DNA of 64,000 nt from CAMDTE01 sp034679985. GTDB taxonomy: Bacteria; Bacteroidota; Bacteroidia; Flavobacteriales; Schleiferiaceae. Shown here piece by piece: positions 50,065 to 58,725 of the stretch (position 1 is its first letter; each line of letters begins with the position of its first letter). The translations under genes and the position numbers were made by a program. The stretch lies in the NCBI GenBank assembly GCA_034679985.1, contig JAXITR010000005.1, forward strand, positions 1 through 64,000, read 5' to 3'. The notes beneath the pieces are model-generated. The model had not been told where the DNA came from, searched no databases, and saw only the letters and a list, made by a program, of their open reading frames with translations.

Positions 50065-53000
50065 TATTTGACGGTGTAAAAGTTAAGTAAGGCAGCGCTG
50101 CGGAAGCATTCGGTTTCTTGGAGGAGGGCGGAGACGCCCCCCTCAAGCGCTGCGTTGGATTGCAAGAAAAAGTCGGAAAAAGAAAGTTCCCCCAATTCCA
50201 GTTGAGTAGTCAACACACGGAGCAATAGGTCGGCATCTTTTTGGGCGGAAATTGCCTGTGCTGAGGCAGTTTTCCAGGCCGTCCATTGGTGCCATGCTGC
50301 CTCTTTCTTTGCGTGCCAATCCACCAGGGACTGCGTTGCTTGCGCTTCAACGGTAGCTTGTTGAACCGTGGCTATTGCGCTGTTTTTGAGCGGCACATGC
50401 GCGGCAATGGGTAGGGTAACGCCCAGAAAGACGCCGTTGAATCCGTTTACCCGCTCCAATTGCTGTTGAAATCCACCCACGCTCCACTGCGGCGCCCACT
50501 GCGTTTTGGTCAGCATTGCTTCTGCTTGCGCCAAGTGGGCAGATTCTTGGGCCCAACGCAGGAAACGGGGAGCAAGGGCGGTGTCGGCCGACGGTTCCAT
50601 CGTTAGGTGTTCCGGAAGTGTTGGGGTTACCTCCAGAACAGCGGTCCACCTTTGGTGCGTCAATGCGGCGAGCAGGGATGCGCTTTCTGCCCATTTGGCT
50701 TGTGCGGCCACCAAATCGGACTGCCAGCGGTTGCGCAGCAACCGAAACGCCGCACCATCGGCGGTACTCCAATCTCCTTGCGCAACCCGGGCTTCCACCC
50801 GAGCGGCGTCTTGATTCAAGCGCGCTGTCCATTGGCTGCGCCACGCACATTCGCGCCCCCAACGCCAGTAGTCCGCATAGGCCAGCGCCGCCGCAAGGGA
50901 TACGGCCTGCTGCGTCAATTCCAGTTCGGTAGCACGCAAGCCGATCTCGGACTCGTTACGACGCCATCGACGCACGTGTTCCGCCAGCGAACCTAGGGGT
51001 TGTTCCAAGCTGAAGTAGTAATCCCGCGGCTCGGCGTTCATTTGGCCGTATTGAACAGTGCCCTGGGCGGCACCCAGCAGCACATTGGGCTTCAATTGCG
51101 CAATGCGTTGGTTTCCTTGAGCGCTCGCCACGTCGGCGTGTACGCGCAAGGCCTGTTCTTGAACCGCAGCCAAGGAGGGCCAAGGTTGCGTTTGCCCCCA
51201 AGCCGTGCCGCTTGAGAACACCAGCAGCAACAGTACGCCCGTCGTTCCGGCAGCACCGGACGCATAAGACCCTGGCAGCCACTTTTTGAGCCGGATCAAC
51301 AAAATCGGCAACACGCCCAGGGTAAGCACCGTAGCAGAAACCAACCCGCCAATGACCACCGTAGCCAACGGCTTTTGCACCTCGGCTCCGGCGGAAGAGG
51401 AGAAAGCCATGGGTACAAACCCCAAAGCAGCCACGGTTGCTGTAACCAAAACAGGACGGAGTCGGTCCGCACTACCCGCTACTACAGCCTTGGACCAGGC
51501 CACCCCAGTGGATTCCAATTGACGAACGCGTGCCACGAGAACGAGACCGTTCAAAACCGCTACGCCAAACAAGGCGATGAAGCCGATGCCGGCGGAAATA
51601 CTGAACGGCATGCCGCGAAGGGCCAAAGCTGCAATGCCGCCCAGGGCGGACAAAGGAATGGCACTGAACACCAATGCGGCAAAAGCCGCACTCCGAAAAG
51701 CCAGGTAGAGCAGGGCGAAGATGAGGGCCAATGCCACCGGTACGGCAATTTTTAATCGGTCTAAAGCTTGCTGTAAGTTTTCAAAATCACCCCCAATGTG
51801 CAAGGAGTATCCGGGGGGCAGTGCCACTTTTTCGCCAAGAGCCCGCTCAATGTCCGCCACCACGGAAGCCACGTCCCGTCCCCGGACGTTGATTCCAACG
51901 GAAATGCGACGACTGGCCTTGGAACGGCTGATTTGGGAGGGGCCGACGGTTTCCACCCGGTCCGCCACCGCGGTGAGCGGAACGCGATCCCCGTTGTGGT
52001 TTCGAACGTACAGTGCTTGCCCGCTCCCGTCCAGTCGTTCTTCCGGGGAAAGTCGCACCGCCACGTCAAACCTTTTTTGGTCTTCAAAAACACTTCCGGC
52101 AATTTGCCCGGCATAGGCCATTTCCACAACTTCGCCCACTTGCTGTGTGGAAACACCGTGGTACGCCAGTGCTTGGCGGTTGGGCACCCAGCGGTGAAAT
52201 TTCATGCCTTGCGTGGCTTCTACCTTGACGTCTTCCGCTCCGGGAATGCCCCGAACTGCCGCCGCCATTTTTTGTGCCACGTTCGCCAAGGTATCCAAGT
52301 GATCCCCGTACACCAGCAGGGCAATATCGGACTTTGAGCCGCTGATCAATTCGTTGAAGCGAAGCTGAATGGGTTGCGTAAATTCAAACTGAGCGCCCCA
52401 AACACCATCCAATACCGCTTCCATTTGGCCTACCAGCTCCTCGCGAGTGGAGGCGGAGGTCCATTTTTCTTTGGGTTCCAACAAAACCATTACGTCTGCG
52501 GCCTCCACGGGCATGGGGTCTGTGGGAACCTCAGCCGTGCCAATTTTACTCACCACGTGGCGCACCTCGGGAAAATGTTCCTTTAATTTCTTTTCGGCCG
52601 ACGTGGTTACCCGAATCATTTCCTGCAGGTTGCTCCCGGTGGGTATGGAAACCTGCATGGCCAAATCGCCCTCCTCCAAACTGGGCAAAAAGACGCTGCC
52701 CAATTGCATAAATCCCCAAACGGCCACGGCAAAGGCGGCTACAACGCCTGTCAAGACCGCACGACCCCGCTGCAACGTCCAATCCAAAATCCGGGCATAC
52801 CGCAACCGAAGCCGATGAAAGAACCGTTCGGAACGATTCTCCTCAACCTCCGGACGCAAGACCAACGCCACGAGTGCGGGAACGTAGGTGGTGCTGAACA
52901 ACAAGGCCCCCAATAGAGCAAAGACCACGGTTTGGGCCATGGGCTTGAACATTTTGCCTTCAATCCCGCTCAAGGTGAGGATGGGCAGAAAAACTACCAA

Positions 53001-54356
53001 AATGATCAAAACCCCAAAAGCGGCGGAGCCGTAGATGGACCCAGCACTTTCTACCACCGTTTCGTCTCGGTCTTTGGCGCTCAACAAGCCGCCGCGGTGA
53101 AAGGCCATCAAAGTTGCCTCCACCACAATGACCGCACCGTCCACCACAATGCCAAAGTCAATGGCCCCCAAAGACATGAGGTTGGCGGAAACGCCAAAAT
53201 AATGCATGCACCCCAAGGCAAAAAGCAAGGACAATGGAATGACGCTGGTTACCACCAGTGCGGCGCGCCAGTTGCCCAAAAGAAAGAAGAGCAACAAGCC
53301 CACCACCAAGGCTCCTTCGAGTAAATTTCGCTCCACCGTACCCAGGGTTCGGCCCACCAGTTCGGACCGATTCAAGTACGGTGCAATGCGGATACCGGGC
53401 GGCAAGGTGGACTGGATGGACGCCACACGTTCGTCAATGGCGTGGGTTACGTCGTTGCTGTTGGCGCCCTTCAACATCAGGCAAATCCCACCAACAACCT
53501 CTCCTTGGCCATCTTTGGTAAGTGCCCCGTACCGCGGGGCAAATCCGTACCGAACCGTGGCAATGTCGCCCACGGTGAGGGGAAGGCCAGAATGCGTGGG
53601 CAGCGCCACCAATCGGAGGTCTTCCAGTTGGCGGTACAGGCCTTCCATTCGGATGTACCAGGCTTCCTCGCCTTTCTCAATGTACGCGCCTCCTGCGTTG
53701 CGGTTTCCCGCGCTCACGGCCTCAAATACATCGGACATCGTCAGGCCGGATTCTTGCAAGCGGTCCGGATGTACGGCTACCTCGTACTGTTTGACCTTGC
53801 CGCCAAACGAACTGACCTCCACCACACCGGGAATGCCCGCCAACTGCCGTTTGATCTGCCAATCGTGCAAACTGCGCAAGTCCTCCAGCGTGTATTCAGA
53901 CCGATGCGCTTGATCCACCTCCAGCGTATACTGGTACACTTCCCCCAAGCCGGTGGTGACCGGCATCAACGTGGGCGTGCCGTATTCGCTGGGGATGTCG
54001 GCTTGCGCCACCTGAATTTGTTCGTTGACGCGCTGTCGGGCCAAGGCCGTTTCCACGTTGTCCTCAAAGACCACCGTGACGATGGAAAGTCCGGACCGCG
54101 AAACACTTCGAACTTCCAAAACACCGGGTAAATTGGCCATGACCAATTCCACCGGATACGTGATGAATTGCTCCACCTCTTGGGGAGCCAACGCGGGTGC
54201 AGTGGTCACCACCTGCACCTGGTTGTTGGTGATGTCCGGTACGGCATCTACCGGGAGTTGCAGGGCGCTGATGAGACCCCAAAGGGCAACGACGCCCGTC
54301 AACGCAAAAACGAGTGCTTTTTGGCGTACCGAAAAGCGGATGATGGCATGCAACAT
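50064..54356 (-). CDS. CusA/CzcA-type heavy-metal RND pump fused to a TolC-like outer-membrane factor
   Basis: 1430 residues from the ATG at 54356. Residues 1 to about 1040 are a heavy-metal RND transporter: helix 1 IRFSVRQKALVFALTGVVAL, GAIDFGIVVDGAVIVVEATL (the CzcA/CusA TM4 motif), and porter-domain motifs through LPILLIRLKKWLPG. A second hydrophobic stretch at about 1048-1066 (GTTGVLLLLVFSSGTAWGQ) looks like the signal peptide of the original outer-membrane factor. Residues 1070-1430 are an OEP/TolC-like helical domain (SLAAVQEQALRVHADVASAQ and long coiled coils). Such fusions occur in Bacteroidota. Metal specificity cannot be read. Confidence 0.9.
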   Translation of the reverse strand: MLHAIIRFSVRQKALVFALTGVVALWGLISALQLPVDAVPDITNNQVQVVTTAPALAPQEVEQFITYPVELVMANLPGVLEVRSVSRSGLSIVTVVFEDNVETALARQRVNEQIQVAQADIPSEYGTPTLMPVTTGLGEVYQYTLEVDQAHRSEYTLEDLRSLHDWQIKRQLAGIPGVVEVSSFGGKVKQYEVAVHPDRLQESGLTMSDVFEAVSAGNRNAGGAYIEKGEEAWYIRMEGLYRQLEDLRLVALPTHSGLPLTVGDIATVRYGFAPRYGALTKDGQGEVVGGICLMLKGANSNDVTHAIDERVASIQSTLPPGIRIAPYLNRSELVGRTLGTVERNLLEGALVVGLLLFFLLGNWRAALVVTSVIPLSLLFALGCMHYFGVSANLMSLGAIDFGIVVDGAVIVVEATLMAFHRGGLLSAKDRDETVVESAGSIYGSAAFGVLIILVVFLPILTLSGIEGKMFKPMAQTVVFALLGALLFSTTYVPALVALVLRPEVEENRSERFFHRLRLRYARILDWTLQRGRAVLTGVVAAFAVAVWGFMQLGSVFLPSLEEGDLAMQVSIPTGSNLQEMIRVTTSAEKKLKEHFPEVRHVVSKIGTAEVPTDPMPVEAADVMVLLEPKEKWTSASTREELVGQMEAVLDGVWGAQFEFTQPIQLRFNELISGSKSDIALLVYGDHLDTLANVAQKMAAAVRGIPGAEDVKVEATQGMKFHRWVPNRQALAYHGVSTQQVGEVVEMAYAGQIAGSVFEDQKRFDVAVRLSPEERLDGSGQALYVRNHNGDRVPLTAVADRVETVGPSQISRSKASRRISVGINVRGRDVASVVADIERALGEKVALPPGYSLHIGGDFENLQQALDRLKIAVPVALALIFALLYLAFRSAAFAALVFSAIPLSALGGIAALALRGMPFSISAGIGFIALFGVAVLNGLVLVARVRQLESTGVAWSKAVVAGSADRLRPVLVTATVAALGFVPMAFSSSAGAEVQKPLATVVIGGLVSATVLTLGVLPILLIRLKKWLPGSYASGAAGTTGVLLLLVFSSGTAWGQTQPWPSLAAVQEQALRVHADVASAQGNQRIAQLKPNVLLGAAQGTVQYGQMNAEPRDYYFSLEQPLGSLAEHVRRWRRNESEIGLRATELELTQQAVSLAAALAYADYWRWGRECAWRSQWTARLNQDAARVEARVAQGDWSTADGAAFRLLRNRWQSDLVAAQAKWAESASLLAALTHQRWTAVLEVTPTLPEHLTMEPSADTALAPRFLRWAQESAHLAQAEAMLTKTQWAPQWSVGGFQQQLERVNGFNGVFLGVTLPIAAHVPLKNSAIATVQQATVEAQATQSLVDWHAKKEAAWHQWTAWKTASAQAISAQKDADLLLRVLTTQLELGELSFSDFFLQSNAALEGGVSALLQETECFRSAALLNFYTVK

Positions 54357-54469
54357 GAGCAACCAATAACAATGAAAAATGTAAAGGAATAATCAAGCGG
54401 AGTAACCTGCGCACAGTGGAGTGCGATTACAGGCAACAGCTTATGCTTCCGGACCAGCGGAAAATGTTT

Positions 54470-54859
54470 TCACAAACGAGTAGGAGGGGGGCGGATGCCT
54501 GCACAAGCTTCAAATGGAAGTGTGCGAAGCTCCAGAGCGGGCGGAAAGAATTCCAATTGGGCCGAAGAACCCACGGTGAATTGTGCGCGCACGTACCGAA
54601 ATCCTCTGAGTATGGCTGCCGTCGCCACGAAAGCTCCGAGTGCAGCGTTGTCCTCCTCGTCCAAACGGAAATGTTCCAAATGATCGGAACCCAAATCCGC
54701 TTCAATCGGTAGCGGTTTCTCGGAATGGCGCTCAGAGACCAAGTTACCCGCTCCAAAACTGCTAGCGTGCTCAGAACCGTGCGCGTGCGGAACCACCGAA
54801 TGCGCAAAAAGCAGCAAGCCGGCCGTCCAAAGCAGTAAAACACGAAGAGCAGAACGCAT
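54470..54859 (-). CDS. Small histidine-rich exported protein
   Basis: 129 residues. The signal peptide (MRSALRVLLLWTAGLLLFAH) is followed by a His-rich segment with histidines at 20, 25, 27, 31, 45, 60 and 63, then an acidic stretch (HFRLDEEDNAAL). The C-terminal third is beta-like. There is no known motif. It is the first gene of a transcriptional direction leading to the metal pump, 113 bp upstream, and its composition suggests periplasmic metal binding. Function and family are not established. Confidence 0.72.
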   Translation of the reverse strand: MRSALRVLLLWTAGLLLFAHSVVPHAHGSEHASSFGAGNLVSERHSEKPLPIEADLGSDHLEHFRLDEEDNAALGAFVATAAILRGFRYVRAQFTVGSSAQLEFFPPALELRTLPFEACAGIRPPPTRL

Positions 54860-54863
54860 GAGG

Positions 54864-54871
54864 TAAAGGTA
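54864..54871 (-). promoter_or_regulatory. Possible -7 element TACCTTTA for the His-rich protein
   Basis: One mismatch to TAnnTTTG, ending 4 nt before the ATG at 54859. It abuts the U-run of the tRNA-Asp terminator. Confidence 0.35.
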
Positions 54872-54872
54872 T

Positions 54873-54902
54873 AAAAAAAGCCTCTCCGTAGGGAGAGGCT
54901 TT
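54873..54902 (-). terminator. Intrinsic terminator of tRNA-Asp
   Basis: An 11-bp stem (AAAGCCTCTCC and complement, loop GTAG on the plus strand) with a long U-run on the minus strand, starting 1 nt after the tRNA. Confidence 0.9.
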
Positions 54903-54903
54903 G

Positions 54904-54977
54904 CGGTGCGGACGGGACTCGAACCCGCGACCCTCGGCGTGACAGGCCGATATTCTAACCGACTGAACTACCGCACC
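54904..54977 (-). tRNA. tRNA-Asp (anticodon GTC)
   Basis: A 74-nt cloverleaf on the minus strand. Acceptor GGTGCGG pairs with CCGCACC, with discriminator G. The anticodon arm is TCGGC, loop CTGTCAC, GCCGA. The T arm has GTTCGAGTC. CCA is not encoded. Confidence 0.96.
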
Positions 54978-54996
54978 AGATTGTTCGTTGGGGTTG

Positions 54997-55026
54997 CAAA
55001 TATACGAAGAATTCTAATCGACGCAA
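54997..55026 (-). promoter_or_regulatory. Promoter of tRNA-Asp (TTG, 19 nt, TATATTTG)
   Basis: On the minus strand, TTG at 55024-55026 and TATATTTG at 54997-55004 with 19 nt between. Identical -7 element and spacing to the tRNA-Arg promoter. Confidence 0.75.
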
Positions 55027-55029
55027 ATC

Positions 55030-55980
55030 CTATTTCATTTTTTGGTGCGCGAGGAAAAAGGGCAGCAATGCATGAAGCGGATGGTCGTTGGTTAGGCACT
55101 CATTAACCTGAATTTGGGGTGGTTGCTGTAGACTTTTTAGCGCTTGCAAACGACGCTCAAAGGCTTCTGAATAGCGTTTCTGGGCCTCGTTGGGCAATAA
55201 AATTAACGATTCACCGGACTCGGAATCCACCAATTCGGTCCAACTTGATCCCCATTCCATGCCAGACAGCGTGTGCTCTGAGGGGCCAAATACCGGGAAG
55301 AGCAGTACCCAACAGTGTTTTTGACGCAAATGTTCCAGTGCCTTTTGCAGCTCCGCCCAAGGACGGTCGGACGCAGATTCGGGCTCCCAAAAATCGGAGA
55401 ATACCACCACCATGGAGCGTTGCGGGAGGGAGTTGGCGAGCTGGTGTAGGGTTTGGGAAACGGGCGTTCGGCTGGACTTCTCCTTGGGTTGCGTGCGAAG
55501 TTCTTCCAACAAAGACGCGTATAGGTTCATCCGGTGCGATCGAGAGGTTTTGCAGGCGTGGGAGGGTTGCGCTCCTTGGTCGTCCATCCAAACCAAACCC
55601 AAGGCGTCGCGCTGGTTTCCCAAGGCTTCCCCAATCAACGCCGTGCCCAGCGTTGCAAACGTCAATTTGCGGTCCGTGCGCATGGAACCGCTCCGGTCCA
55701 CCACCACGGTACACCGAAGATTGGTTTCTGCGTCCGTGGATTTGAGCAACATTTTGTCCGTCTTGGCCAGTCTTTTCCAATCCAATCGACGCAAACTGTC
55801 TCCCGGGTAGTAAGGTTTGTGTTCCGCAAATTCTACCGAAAACCCTTTCAACGGAGATCGGTGGTACCCGGCTAAAGGGCCGCTAACGGCGTGCTTGGCA
55901 AAGAGGGAAAGATGTTCCAATCCTTGAATGGAAAGCAAGTCCTCCAATTGGGGCAAGTCGGGATACGGAGTGTTTACCAT
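55030..55980 (-). CDS. DUF58 domain protein (von Willebrand factor A-like)
   Basis: 316 residues from the ATG at 55980 (MVNTPYPDLPQLEDLL). The DUF58 core is FAEHKPYYPGDSLRRLDWKRLAKTDKMLLK (in parts), followed by a VWA-like domain with VVVDRSGSMRT, a MIDAS-type metal motif. DUF58 proteins usually sit with a MoxR ATPase and aerotolerance (Bat) genes; neither is here. It overlaps the permease gene upstream by 7 bp, so the two are coupled. The role is unknown. Confidence 0.9.
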   Translation of the reverse strand: MVNTPYPDLPQLEDLLSIQGLEHLSLFAKHAVSGPLAGYHRSPLKGFSVEFAEHKPYYPGDSLRRLDWKRLAKTDKMLLKSTDAETNLRCTVVVDRSGSMRTDRKLTFATLGTALIGEALGNQRDALGLVWMDDQGAQPSHACKTSRSHRMNLYASLLEELRTQPKEKSSRTPVSQTLHQLANSLPQRSMVVVFSDFWEPESASDRPWAELQKALEHLRQKHCWVLLFPVFGPSEHTLSGMEWGSSWTELVDSESGESLILLPNEAQKRYSEAFERRLQALKSLQQPPQIQVNECLTNDHPLHALLPFFLAHQKMK

Positions 55981-57170
55981 TGCAAAGAGCGTATGGGTTT
56001 TTGTTGGCCCAAGTACCAAGCAGGAACGGTCATGGAAACCAGCACCAACACGTACATCAAGCCGTTGAGGGCAATCCATTCTGCCCAAGGCCACGCAATG
56101 GGCACGGTTGCCACGTAGTAGGTTTTGGGATCTAATTTTAACCAATGCCAGCGGGATTGCGTAAAGCAGAACAAAAAGGCCAGAGCGTTTCCGCCAGCGA
56201 TTCCCAACAATGCCATCTTTTGGGCCTTGGCCAAGAACAGTCGGGTCAACAAAGAGGCCGACGCTCCCAGCGTTTTCAAAATACCTATGTTCTTTCGTTG
56301 GTCCAGCAACAAGATGAAGACCACCACCGCGCTGTTGAACAGGGCAACCCCCAGCAACACGCCCACCACCACGGTCAGGTTGGTGTCAAACAAGGCCAGC
56401 CACTGGTACAGACCCGCATAATCGTCTACGGCCGGATAGGCTTCCCAAAAAGCAGGCAGCAACGGGCGCAGTTCTTCCGCTATTTCTCGCGAATCCATGC
56501 CGGGCACCGTGGTCAGTTCTACAGCCGTGTAGCGTTCGTCTGCCCAGCCCACCCATTCGCGCAATTGGCGCACGTCTCCGTAGACCCAATGTCCGTCCAA
56601 TTCGTCTAATTTGGGTTGGAACAGTCCGCTGATGGTGGCGTAGCGGAGCGCGGGCCGACGGTCTGCCCCCCGCGAAAAAAGAAGCGTCAGTTCGTCGCCC
56701 ACCCCAACATTCCATTGACGCGCCAACGCAACGGGCAGCGCAACTTCGTCGCGGCCGGGCGGGTTGCCTTGCAGAAAATCGATGTCCGACGACGCATACG
56801 ATTGGGTTCGGTACACCAAAGCTTCCAAGCGGTCTTGGTGCGCAACGAGGGCCGTGGTGGAGAGGGTAGGCCGAACGGATGCGATGGACGGATTTGCCGC
56901 GAGCAGCTTCAACAGGTTGGAGTCCAGCACCATGCCGGCCTCCGATGGATCTCTAGATTCAGCATACGGACGAACTTGAATAGCACCCCACAATCCGGTT
57001 AATTTATCCGAAATTGCAGCCTGCAATCCCCTTCCCGTTGACAATCCAATGAGCATGACCGCCAAACTACACGCCACCACCACCACCGCGATGCGTTGGG
57101 CCACAGTTGCCGCACGTGAGGTGCGCAATCGGGTCCAGTACGGAGCGAGAAGGTTGTACGGTTTGGGCAT
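55974..57170 (-). CDS. FtsX-like ABC transporter permease (LolC/E or MacB type)
   Basis: 398 residues from the ATG at 57170; an upstream start at 57260 lies before the promoter. The topology is MacB/LolE-like: helix near the N-terminus (AVVVVACSLAVMLIGLS), large periplasmic domain (about 50-260), then three helices in the C-terminal third including GALF-type NIGILKTLGAS, the typical FtsX coupling loop. It is the membrane part of an ABC system for lipoprotein release or export of substrates; the ATPase is not adjacent. It has its own TACCTTTG promoter and diverges from the NamZ gene. Confidence 0.9.
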   Translation of the reverse strand: MPKPYNLLAPYWTRLRTSRAATVAQRIAVVVVACSLAVMLIGLSTGRGLQAAISDKLTGLWGAIQVRPYAESRDPSEAGMVLDSNLLKLLAANPSIASVRPTLSTTALVAHQDRLEALVYRTQSYASSDIDFLQGNPPGRDEVALPVALARQWNVGVGDELTLLFSRGADRRPALRYATISGLFQPKLDELDGHWVYGDVRQLREWVGWADERYTAVELTTVPGMDSREIAEELRPLLPAFWEAYPAVDDYAGLYQWLALFDTNLTVVVGVLLGVALFNSAVVVFILLLDQRKNIGILKTLGASASLLTRLFLAKAQKMALLGIAGGNALAFLFCFTQSRWHWLKLDPKTYYVATVPIAWPWAEWIALNGLMYVLVLVSMTVPAWYLGQQKPIRSLQW

Positions 57171-57176
57171 GGATTT

Positions 57177-57184
57177 CAAAGGTA
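57177..57184 (-). promoter_or_regulatory. -7 element TACCTTTG for the FtsX-like permease and DUF58
   Basis: An exact TAnnTTTG match ending 6 nt before the ATG at 57170, predicting a nearly leaderless mRNA. Confidence 0.5.
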
Positions 57185-57210
57185 CATCGCACAATCCGGA
57201 TGCCTGCCGA

Positions 57211-58725
57211 GTGGTCCTCGTTCCAAAGCGCTCATGGGCGCTACCGGGGAGGCGATTCAACGGGATTTTTGGTGCTGCAAAATGGGTTTTATCGACGGCA
57301 CTTTTGCTGCCAGCTTCCGCAGCATGGTCGTCCGAACCCGTGCCGTCTTTGGCGGTAGAATGGACCCCAGGTGCCGCACGCTTTGATCGTTACGTCCCCA
57401 AGCTATTGGGTGCTCGAGTGGCCGTGGTGGCCCATGCGGCTTCCGTGGTTTACGAGGACGGAGCGTGGGTGCACACCGTAGACGCCCTGCGTGCACGTGG
57501 CGTCAACGTGGTGAAGGTATTTGCGCCGGAACACGGTTTTCGGAGCGTTCTGTCTGCGGGAGAGAACGTCCCCAACGGCCGCGACGAATCCACCGGACTG
57601 CCGTTGGTTTCGTTGTACGGCAACCACAAAAAGCCGACGGCTTCGGATTTGCAGGATGTGGATGTGGTCGTTTTTGACTTGCAAGACGTTGGCGCACGTT
57701 TTTACACGTACATCAGCACCCTAACCTACGTCATGGAGTCCTGTGCCGCGTACCGCAAACCGCTGATTGTATTGGATCGCCCCAACCCCAACGGAGACCG
57801 CTTGGACGGCCCGGTGCTGGATACGGCAAAATTCAAATCCTTCGTGGGAATGCATCCGGTTCCGGTTCTCTACGGTATGACCATAGGCGAATACGCCGAA
57901 ATGGTGCACGGTACCGGTTGGGCGAGAACACAGGGATTGAACCTAACCGTTGTGCCATTGGCCAACTACCGCCGTCAGCCCGTGGTGTTGCCCGTGCCGC
58001 CCTCGCCCAATCTCCGTACACCGGAAGCCCTGCACGCCTACCCCTCGTTGTGTTTTTTTGAAGGAACTCCAGTTTCGGTGGGCCGGGGTACGGATCATCC
58101 CTTTGAACGCTACGGCGCACCTTGGTACGAGCGCAAGGGCACTTTTCGGTTTGTCCCTACCGCCAAGTCCGGCGCAACGGACCCGATCTTCCGCGGAGAC
58201 ACCTGTTTTGGTCGCAAATACAGCCCCACCAAACGAACGGCGCGCGCCCCGCTGGACTGGGAACCACTGGCGGAGATGCACCGCGGTTTTTTGGCTCAGC
58301 TTGCTGAGGACGACCGTCGCCAGGAACGGGTGGATGCGTACCTGCAGCGCCGAAAACTCAGAATGGCCTACGACAGTACGTTGCATTCATCGGCCATAGA
58401 CACCTCTGGTTTTCTCGCCTACGACACGGCTTTTGTGGACTACCCAGCCTTTCAGGAATTCGATTCCACCCAAGTATACCGAAAACCGAGAATTTCCAAG
58501 GCAGAACGAAAGGCGGGTTTTGTGCGCCCTTTTTTCAACCGACTGACGGGTTCACTGCTGGTGGTTGAAGCATTGAACAACAACCTTCCCACAGAACAAT
58601 GGCCAGATTTGTGGGCCGCTGATTTGCAGCGATTTGCTGCACGGCGGCGCCAGTACCTTTTGTATTCGGACGAGTTACTTTATCCGGAATACGTGGAATA
58701 CGAACCGCCTAAAACCCGAAAATAA
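57211..58725 (+). CDS. NamZ-like exo-beta-N-acetylmuramidase (DUF1343)
   Basis: 504 residues from a GTG at 57211; an ATG at 57169 would overlap the divergent gene start. An N-terminal signal segment is near residues 26-43 (WVLSTALLLPASAAW). The DUF1343/GH171 core has VFAPEHGFRSVLSAGENV, VVVFDLQDVGARFYTYIST, VLDRPNPNGDRLDGPVLD and GRGTDHPFERYGAPW. NamZ enzymes release N-acetylmuramic acid from peptidoglycan fragments. About 100 residues (370-450) with repeated Tyr/Asp patterns are inserted before the final FFNRLTGS motif, making it longer than the usual 400. It ends overlapping the TonB receptor gene by 17 bp. Confidence 0.88.
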   Translation: MVLVPKRSWALPGRRFNGIFGAAKWVLSTALLLPASAAWSSEPVPSLAVEWTPGAARFDRYVPKLLGARVAVVAHAASVVYEDGAWVHTVDALRARGVNVVKVFAPEHGFRSVLSAGENVPNGRDESTGLPLVSLYGNHKKPTASDLQDVDVVVFDLQDVGARFYTYISTLTYVMESCAAYRKPLIVLDRPNPNGDRLDGPVLDTAKFKSFVGMHPVPVLYGMTIGEYAEMVHGTGWARTQGLNLTVVPLANYRRQPVVLPVPPSPNLRTPEALHAYPSLCFFEGTPVSVGRGTDHPFERYGAPWYERKGTFRFVPTAKSGATDPIFRGDTCFGRKYSPTKRTARAPLDWEPLAEMHRGFLAQLAEDDRRQERVDAYLQRRKLRMAYDSTLHSSAIDTSGFLAYDTAFVDYPAFQEFDSTQVYRKPRISKAERKAGFVRPFFNRLTGSLLVVEALNNNLPTEQWPDLWAADLQRFAARRRQYLLYSDELLYPEYVEYEPPKTRK

